A stretch of 5,741 nt of DNA from JBLHKE01 sp047619485 (GTDB taxonomy: Bacteria > Verrucomicrobiota > Verrucomicrobiia > Verrucomicrobiales > DEV007). Under the pieces are notes generated by a model. That model did not search any database, was not told where the DNA came from, and saw nothing but the letters and a program-made list of their open reading frames with translations. The DNA lies in contig JBLHKE010000519.1 of the NCBI GenBank assembly GCA_047619485.1, positions 1-5,741 on the forward strand, given 5' to 3'. Positions 1 through 3,740 of this stretch are shown here, in pieces. Made by a program: the position numbers and the translations under genes. Positions within the stretch are counted from its first letter, which is position 1; each line of letters opens with the position of its first letter.

Positions 1-826
1 GCATGATCTGCACCAGGGTGCGCACGGCACCTTCGCCGATCTTCATCTTGCTCTCCCGCCGGATGATGAGCAGCGCGACGATAATAAACGCGGGGCCGGC
101 GACGAAGGCAGAGGTGAGGAATCTAGGCGCCAATAGTGCCGTGTTCCAGAACGGGCGGCCACCGAGTCCGCAGTAGAGGAAGGCGGTCACTGTGTGGATC
201 GAGATCGCCCATGCGATGCTCAAAAACACGAACGGCACATACCATTTCGGGTTCGGTTTCTGGCCGCGGAAACGGTTATAGAGCAGGTAGCTGCAGATCC
301 AGACGTTGATGACGAGGTAGCCGTTGAGGGCTAGGACGTCCCAGGTCAACATTGAGATCGGGAAGTGGAACTTACCGATCAGTGGCATCATGTGCCACAT
401 GCGGTCGGGGCGGCCGAGGTCGGCGACGACGAAGAAGATCGACATGAGGATGGCAGCGATCGCCAGCAGTTCGCCGATGATGACCACATCGTGCATGTCT
501 TTCTCGTGGTAGAGGTAGGCGGGGATGACCATCATCACGCCACCGGCGGCGAGACCGACGAGGAAGGTGAAGTTGGCGATGTAGAGCCCCCAGGAGACGT
601 GGTCGCTCATGCCAGTCGCGACCATGCCATCGCGCACTTGCACTGCCCAGGCGTGGGCGCCAGTGAGCCAGATCGCGGTGAGGAAAATCATCCACGCGTA
701 GTAGAGCCAGCCGCCCTCGGTGGCGAGTTTGACCAGCCCGATGAGGAAGCGCGGGTAGCTGAGGCGCTTGACCTTTTTTTCCGCTGGAAGATCGCTATCG
801 CTTTCGGCTGTGATCGATTTACTCAT
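1..826 (-). CDS. NrfD/DsrP-type polysulfide reductase-like membrane subunit (3' end cut by window)
   Basis: Integral membrane protein of the NrfD/PsrC superfamily, which exchanges electrons between menaquinone/ubiquinone and a partner Fe-S subunit. I translated it from ATG 826-824; 275 residues are visible and the frame is still open at position 1. Family members run about 300-450 residues, so the C-terminus is missing. After a charged cytoplasmic-looking N-terminus (1-25), hydrophobic helices lie near residues 39-58, 78-104, 114-135, 158-184, 196-219 and 232-256. Family-like stretches are WGLYIANFTFLVGLAAG (79-95), the acidic residue E119 in a helix, ADLGRPDRMWHM (135-146), and GGRPFWNTALLAPRFL followed by AGPAF (222-247). 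The start overlaps the stop of the upstream Fe-S gene by 8 bp (ATGAGTAA), so the two are probably translationally coupled. Assignment to the superfamily is strong; the exact subgroup (DsrP, NrfD, ActC, HybB) cannot be fixed from this. Confidence 0.92.
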   Translation of the reverse strand, partial: MSKSITAESDSDLPAEKKVKRLSYPRFLIGLVKLATEGGWLYYAWMIFLTAIWLTGAHAWAVQVRDGMVATGMSDHVSWGLYIANFTFLVGLAAGGVMMVIPAYLYHEKDMHDVVIIGELLAIAAILMSIFFVVADLGRPDRMWHMMPLIGKFHFPISMLTWDVLALNGYLVINVWICSYLLYNRFRGQKPNPKWYVPFVFLSIAWAISIHTVTAFLYCGLGGRPFWNTALLAPRFLTSAFVAGPAFIIVALLIIRRESKMKIGEGAVRTLVQIM

Positions 827-1796
827 CGAAGAAGTAGAAAAAGTTGGGTTTAGTGCCGAGATCTTCCTTGAGGACGAAGACTCGCTTGTTCTCCAGCACC
901 CAGCGGATTTCTGAATCCGGGTCTAACAGATTACCAAACACGCGCGAGCCGGTCGGGCAGGCTTCGAGACAGGCGGGCATGCGACCCTCGCGCGTGCGGT
1001 GCAGGCAGAAGGTGCATTTTTCCACCACGCCCTGAGGCCGGATGCGGTTGCTGAGATAGGCCTGGTCGGCATTGATCTGCTCGGCGGCGATCTGGGGTTT
1101 CGCCCAGTTGAAGCGGCGTGCGTGATACGGGCAGGCGGCTTCGCAGTAGCGGCAGCCGATGCACCAGTTGTAGTCCACGACGACGATGCCGTCGTCCTCC
1201 TTCCAAGTCGCTTCGACCGGGCAGACGTTGACGCAGGGTGGGTTGTCGCATTGCTGGCATTGCACCGGCATGTAGTATTTGTCCTTCTGCGGCACTGGGT
1301 GATCGTAGTTGGCATCGCCGTGTTCCAGATTGATCGAACCTTTCTGCATCTCGAGCACGCGGATGTAGGAGTTGCTGGTGGCGCGATCGTGGTTGTTTTC
1401 CTTGTGACAGGCCTCTGAACACTTGCGGCAACCAACGCAGATGCTGAGGTTTAGCGCGTAGCCAAACTTGACCCCCGGTTGCGGTCGGACGTCGCGGATA
1501 CTGACCTCGGCGCCGTAGTCTTCTTTGGTTTCCTCCTCGAGTCGAGTCATCACCGCGGCGAGCTGATCAGGTTTCAATTCGGTGTAGTGCTTCTGGAGAA
1601 ACTCATCGACGGAGAGATCAGCAGACCACTCGACGATCGGTTCCATCGCCTTGGCGAAAGCGGCAGCACCGAGGGTGGCGCCGAGCGCTTTGAAGGCGGT
1701 GCGGCGGGACACTCCGCCACCACCGCCGGAGCAGGCGCAGTCGCCACCACAGGGCTCCTTAGGCTGGGGTAGATTAGTGCTTGCTGGATCTGCCAT
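819..1796 (-). CDS. Tat-exported 4x[4Fe-4S] ferredoxin-like subunit (NrfC/DsrO/PsrB type)
   Basis: Electron-transfer subunit of 325 residues expected to pass electrons between the NrfD membrane subunit and a cytochrome. Sixteen cysteines form four [4Fe-4S] motifs: C120/C123/C126/C130, C180/C183/C188/C192, C212/C215/C218/C222 and C261/C264/C276/C280. This is the usual pattern of NrfC, DsrO and PsrB proteins. Residues 30-36 (SRRTAFK), followed by an Ala/Gly-rich hydrophobic stretch to about residue 48, look like a twin-arginine signal, implying periplasmic placement. Unusual is the N-terminal segment before the twin arginines, with C16, C20 and C22 followed by five glycines. ATG 1796-1794 is chosen because it precedes the Tat motif; no Shine-Dalgarno is seen. 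The gene overlaps the upstream cytochrome by 23 bp and the downstream nrfD-like gene by 8 bp, making one operon. Function as an electron-transfer subunit is secure; the pathway is not. Confidence 0.93.
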   Translation of the reverse strand: MADPASTNLPQPKEPCGGDCACSGGGGGVSRRTAFKALGATLGAAAFAKAMEPIVEWSADLSVDEFLQKHYTELKPDQLAAVMTRLEEETKEDYGAEVSIRDVRPQPGVKFGYALNLSICVGCRKCSEACHKENNHDRATSNSYIRVLEMQKGSINLEHGDANYDHPVPQKDKYYMPVQCQQCDNPPCVNVCPVEATWKEDDGIVVVDYNWCIGCRYCEAACPYHARRFNWAKPQIAAEQINADQAYLSNRIRPQGVVEKCTFCLHRTREGRMPACLEACPTGSRVFGNLLDPDSEIRWVLENKRVFVLKEDLGTKPNFFYFFDE

Positions 1797-2412
1797 GGGC
1801 GGATTTCTGGTCGAGGTCGATTGGCTTGAAGACGGGCATCATCTGCGGGAAAGCGGGGGCATGGGGATCGTGGCAGGTGATGCAGTGGTTGCGTGTCCGC
1901 GGACCTTTGGTCAGATCCCAGTAACCGGTCATCCCCCCGTGGGAGCCCCGTTGGTAGTCGCGGTGCTGCGGGCCATGACATTGTGCGCACAATTTCATGG
2001 TATCCGGGAATAAGACCGCCTTCCCATCGGCGAGCTTGAGGGTGTCGTAGTCTTTGGCGTTGTGGCAGCTGAGGCAACTCAGCTTGCCGTGGGCGAATGT
2101 CATCCCGAGGTGAAATTGCTTGAGGTCGGAGCTGCTGGCGAGATCGAGATTCGGCGTTTTTCCGGAGTGACAGGTTCCGCACGCGACGGTCTCTGGCGTT
2201 CCGTCCGGCAATTTTTTTCCAGTCAGCACCCGCGGCTGGGCCGGCTGCTGGATACGCACGGGGTGGATTTCCTCCTCCGGATGATCGACCTCTACCTGAG
2301 GCCTGTGCCCCTCGAAATCTCCATCGTCGGAACCGCAGCTGGCAAAAGCTCCGACGAGGACGACCGAAAGAAGGATTGGGATGGTTGGGGACCGGCACCC
2401 AAGGAAAATCAT
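1774..2412 (-). CDS. Tetraheme c-type cytochrome, predicted lipoprotein
   Basis: Protein of 212 residues with four CXXCH heme-attachment motifs: C78-H82, C113-H117, C142-H146 and C177-H181. The N-terminus carries a hydrophobic segment (about 9-24) ending in a lipobox-like FASC with C26, so it is probably a membrane-anchored periplasmic lipoprotein. Residues 27-75 form an acidic, Pro-rich linker. Free histidines (H101, H108, H150, H158, H184) could act as distal heme ligands. The segment between hemes 3 and 4 (GGMTGYWDLTKGPRTRN, 159-175) and the HDPHAPAFP after heme 4 look like conserved family motifs, from memory only. It is the first gene of a three-gene operon with the Fe-S and NrfD-type subunits, the position DsrJ holds in DsrJOP. 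DsrJ has three hemes and is shorter, so this is an analogue or distant relative. A role as periplasmic electron donor or acceptor to the module is inferred. Confidence 0.9.
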   Translation of the reverse strand: MIFLGCRSPTIPILLSVVLVGAFASCGSDDGDFEGHRPQVEVDHPEEEIHPVRIQQPAQPRVLTGKKLPDGTPETVACGTCHSGKTPNLDLASSSDLKQFHLGMTFAHGKLSCLSCHNAKDYDTLKLADGKAVLFPDTMKLCAQCHGPQHRDYQRGSHGGMTGYWDLTKGPRTRNHCITCHDPHAPAFPQMMPVFKPIDLDQKSAHGRSSKH

Positions 2413-2585
2413 TAAATAAAGAATAAACTATCTTTAATTCGTTACCTCGCACTTGGTGCTGAACTTTGCCCAAATTTTGTGTTCCGCGGAAGGTGCCAAC
2501 GGATCCGATTTCGACCGAGTGCTCTCGAGTTTATGAACGCACTTGTCTGAGTGCGTGACGGATACTAGTGTCCGCCACGAACATC
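2413..2585. promoter_or_regulatory. Divergent intergenic region, presumed promoters for both operons
   Basis: This gap separates the minus-strand cytochrome operon from the plus-strand ribH gene, so promoters for both must lie in or near it. The side next to the cytochrome start (2413-2440) is strikingly AT-rich against a GC-rich background, as expected for a promoter or leader. I could not identify convincing -35/-10 pairs on either strand. GATACT at 2561-2566 is a weak -10-like sequence upstream of ribH. No FMN riboswitch is recognisable. Confidence 0.45.
2537..2556. repeat. Short perfect inverted repeat upstream of ribH
   Basis: ACGCACT (2537-2543) and AGTGCGT (2550-2556) are perfect inverted repeats with a 6-nt spacer. 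It could be an operator for a dimeric regulator or a small leader hairpin about 30-50 nt before the ribH start. There is no T-tract, so it is not a typical intrinsic terminator. A 7-bp palindrome can also occur by chance. Confidence 0.4.
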
Positions 2586-3026
2586 ATGAAACTCGCGACG
2601 ATCTCAGCCTCCTGGCACTCCGACCTATTAGGAATCGCAAGCCAAGCTTGCCACGATCGGCTTGCTGAGAAGGGGATCCAACCCGAGTCGGCAGTGGATG
2701 CGTTTGTGGTGCCGGGCAGTCTCGAGATCCCGCTGATGGCGCAGAAGTTGGCCAAGACAGGAAAATACGACGGCATCATCGCCTTCGGGCTGATTGTGGA
2801 CGGGGGAATCTACCGCCATGACTTCGTCGCGGCTGCGGTGATCGATGGATTCATGAGGGTGCAACTCGATACGGAGGTGCCGATCTTCTCTTGCGTGCTG
2901 ACGCCGCACCAATTCCACGAGCACGCAGACCACCATGAATTTTTTGCCAAACATCTGGCTGGCAAGGGACGCGAGGTCGCGGATTCAGCGATCGCGATGA
3001 TTGCACAACTTGCAGCCACGGTATGA
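2586..3026 (+). CDS. ribH: 6,7-dimethyl-8-ribityllumazine synthase, type II (RibH2-like)
   Basis: Catalyses the penultimate step of riboflavin synthesis: condensation of 5-amino-6-(D-ribitylamino)uracil with 3,4-dihydroxy-2-butanone 4-phosphate to lumazine, in the cytoplasm. Numbering from GTG 2568, the protein shows the substrate-stacking aromatic in SASWHSD (W16), the VPGSLEIP loop (48-55), DGGIYRHDFVA with the catalytic histidine H84, and LTPHQFHEHADHHEFF (111-126). This last segment, together with VQLDTEVP (98-105), matches what I recall of the Brucella/Mesorhizobium RibH2 rather than the classical RibH1, which carries a TTEN-type loop there. ATG 2586 gives 146 residues starting MKLATISASWH; GTG 2568 would add six residues. 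Neither has a clear Shine-Dalgarno. The TGA stop (3024-3026) overlaps the ATG of the next gene as ATGA, indicating cotranscription and translational coupling with the selenoprotein gene. Confidence 0.93.
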   Translation: MKLATISASWHSDLLGIASQACHDRLAEKGIQPESAVDAFVVPGSLEIPLMAQKLAKTGKYDGIIAFGLIVDGGIYRHDFVAAAVIDGFMRVQLDTEVPIFSCVLTPHQFHEHADHHEFFAKHLAGKGREVADSAIAMIAQLAATV

Positions 3027-3562
3027 ACGCGGTCGTCGGTCAACCGGTTGAGCCATTCTCGTTACCGACGGTCGGTGGGGATGACTGGAACCTGTCCGAT
3101 GCTAGTGGTTGCTGGCGGTTGCTGGTGTTCCACCGACACCTGGGGTGAATCCCGTGTCGGGTTCACTGGCTGCAGTTGCAGGAACACCAGCAGGAACTCG
3201 AAAAACTTGGTGTTGAAGTCGCGGTGGTGACGTTTGATTCAGAGGAGGTCGCGAGGCAATACGTGGCGAACAATCACCTGCACTGGCCGTTGCTCCTCGA
3301 TATCGATCGTGCGATCTATCGGCAGTTTGGGATGGGTAGTGCCGGTTGGTGGACTCTGCTGAAACCGAGCACTTTGTGGAAGTATTTCTTGCTGTGGCGC
3401 AAGGGGGCGAAGCCGCAGAAGGTCGGCAGTGACGTGCATCAACTCGGTGGGGATGTGTTGATCGATCCAGATGGCGTGCTGCGCGTCAACCACGTGTCTG
3501 AGGAGCCGCATGATCGACCGAGTGTCGAGTCTCTTTTGGCGATGATGCGCGGGGACGCGTAG
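3023..3562 (+). CDS. Predicted selenoprotein: SelL/SelU-like peroxiredoxin-fold protein (AhpC-TSA_2) with UxxC motif
   Basis: Thioredoxin-fold, peroxiredoxin-like redox protein of 179 residues if the in-frame TGA at 3146-3148 (codon 42) is read as selenocysteine. The frame runs from ATG 3023 to TAG 3562 with no other stop. The N-terminal part reads MNAVVGQPVEPFSLPTV, then WNLSDASGCW and LLVFHRHLG before U42-I-P-C45-R-V-H. After it come ELEKLGVEVAVVTFDSEEVA (58-77), HWPLLLDIDRAIYRQFGM (87-104) and the strand LIDPDGVLR (136-144). These are typical of PF13911-type proteins, whose redox motif GCxxCRE(E/H) puts the first cysteine exactly at the TGA. Vertebrate SelU (PRXL2) has U at the same place. 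ATG 3023 overlaps the ribH stop (ATGA). Nothing upstream resembles a Shine-Dalgarno, so translation may depend on ribH. Substrate unknown; a thiol peroxidase or disulfide reductase is likely. The alternative, a nonsense-mutated pseudogene, is less likely because both halves are intact and the TGA sits on the catalytic position. Confidence 0.85.
3146..3148 (+). other. Recoded in-frame TGA (selenocysteine codon)
   Basis: Codon 42 of the peroxiredoxin-like gene. It is flanked by LVFHRHLG before and IPCRVH after, giving a U-x-x-C motif in place of the family's CxxC. A conventional reading would end a 41-residue peptide here and restart at a downstream non-ATG codon such as TTG 3176, losing the whole active site. 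Confidence 0.83.
3149..3190 (+). promoter_or_regulatory. Candidate bacterial SECIS hairpin
   Basis: Selenocysteine insertion in bacteria needs a hairpin just downstream of the UGA, bound by SelB. Here CTGC (3170-3173) pairs with GCAG (3178-3181) around the loop AGTT (3174-3177). A lower stem GGGTTC (3159-3164) pairs with GAAC plus CC (3182-3188), with A3186 bulged and the 5-nt 5' bulge ACTGG. The apical loop begins 25 nt after the UGA and has a G in its first two positions, both within the usual bacterial SECIS ranges. An alternative outer stem is CTGG (3166-3169) with CCAG (3187-3190). Folding was done by eye. Confidence 0.6.
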
Positions 3563-3576
3563 TCTTTGGACGGCCT

Positions 3577-3710
3577 CTTCAGGCTGCGTCAGAAACGGCA
3601 GTCCCGTCTGCGCATGGCCAGTGCTCTCGACGACACGCCAGTCGCCCTTGGATTCCGTTCGCGCACTGGCCATCAGAAGATGGGATCGCTTCGGCGGACG
3701 CAGCCTAAAG
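3577..3710. repeat. 134-bp imperfect palindrome (MITE/REP-like or bidirectional terminator hairpin)
   Basis: The gap between the convergent genes forms a long inverted repeat with arms of about 48 nt and no indels. Outer arms AGGCTGCGTC (3581-3590) and GACGCAGCCT (3697-3706) pair perfectly, and so do inner arms ATGGCCAGTGC (3614-3624) and GCACTGGCCAT (3663-3673). Both pairs share the same symmetry centre (about 3643.5), and TCCC, TCT and other short matches lie between them. A small hairpin CGAC/GTCG (3631-3634 with 3641-3644) sits in the central loop. It carries no recognisable gene. It may be a nonautonomous mobile repeat or a large structure that ends transcription from both sides; copy number in the genome would decide. 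No duplicated target site was identified. Confidence 0.7.
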
Positions 3711-3740
3711 TCCTACTCCTACTCCTACTCCTACTCCTGC
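3711..3740. repeat. Hexanucleotide tandem repeat overlapping a stop codon
   Basis: Four perfect TCCTAC units (3711-3734) are followed by a fifth unit, TCCTGC (3735-3740), differing by one transition. On the minus strand this reads as GAG-TAG repeats. The stop of the coiled-coil gene (3731-3733) is the first TAG, and further in-frame TAGs follow at 3725-3727, 3719-3721 and 3713-3715. Confidence 0.9.

Noticed and set aside
365..853. Plus-strand acidic, His-rich open frame opposite the NrfD-like gene
   Set aside because: Antisense to a clear multi-helix membrane protein. Its composition reflects complementary codons.
999..1418. Plus-strand Val-rich open frame opposite the Fe-S gene
   Set aside because: Antisense shadow. 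The minus strand encodes sixteen correctly spaced cluster cysteines.
1574..2473. Long minus-strand frame (299 codons) overlapping the cytochrome and Fe-S genes
   Set aside because: Arg/Pro-rich shadow translation of GC-rich coding DNA. The overlapping frame has four heme motifs and a lipobox.
2413..2585. FMN riboswitch upstream of ribH
   Set aside because: I find none of the conserved RFN-element blocks, and only a 7-bp hairpin is present.
3151..3161. CCCG-TGT-CGGG hairpin as the SECIS element
   Set aside because: Its loop begins only 6 nt after the UGA, too close for the known bacterial SECIS geometry. It may compete with the more distal hairpin.
3023..3200. Frameshift or pseudogene explanation for the short peroxiredoxin-like ORF
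   Set aside because: The upstream and downstream halves are in the same frame, so no shift is needed. Only the TGA interrupts, and it lies exactly on the redox-active position.
3048..3230. Plus-strand frame opening at 3048 across the selenoprotein's N-terminal part
   Set aside because: Its product has no family-like features, while the frame starting at ATG 3023 encodes a coherent peroxiredoxin-like sequence through the same DNA.
3239..3673. Minus-strand open frame antisense to the selenoprotein, starting in the palindrome
   Set aside because: No recognisable domain. The sense-strand gene has clear family motifs over the same DNA.
3577..3710. CRISPR array or attachment site in the convergent gap
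   Set aside because: There is only one inverted repeat and no regularly spaced direct repeats, integrase or tRNA.
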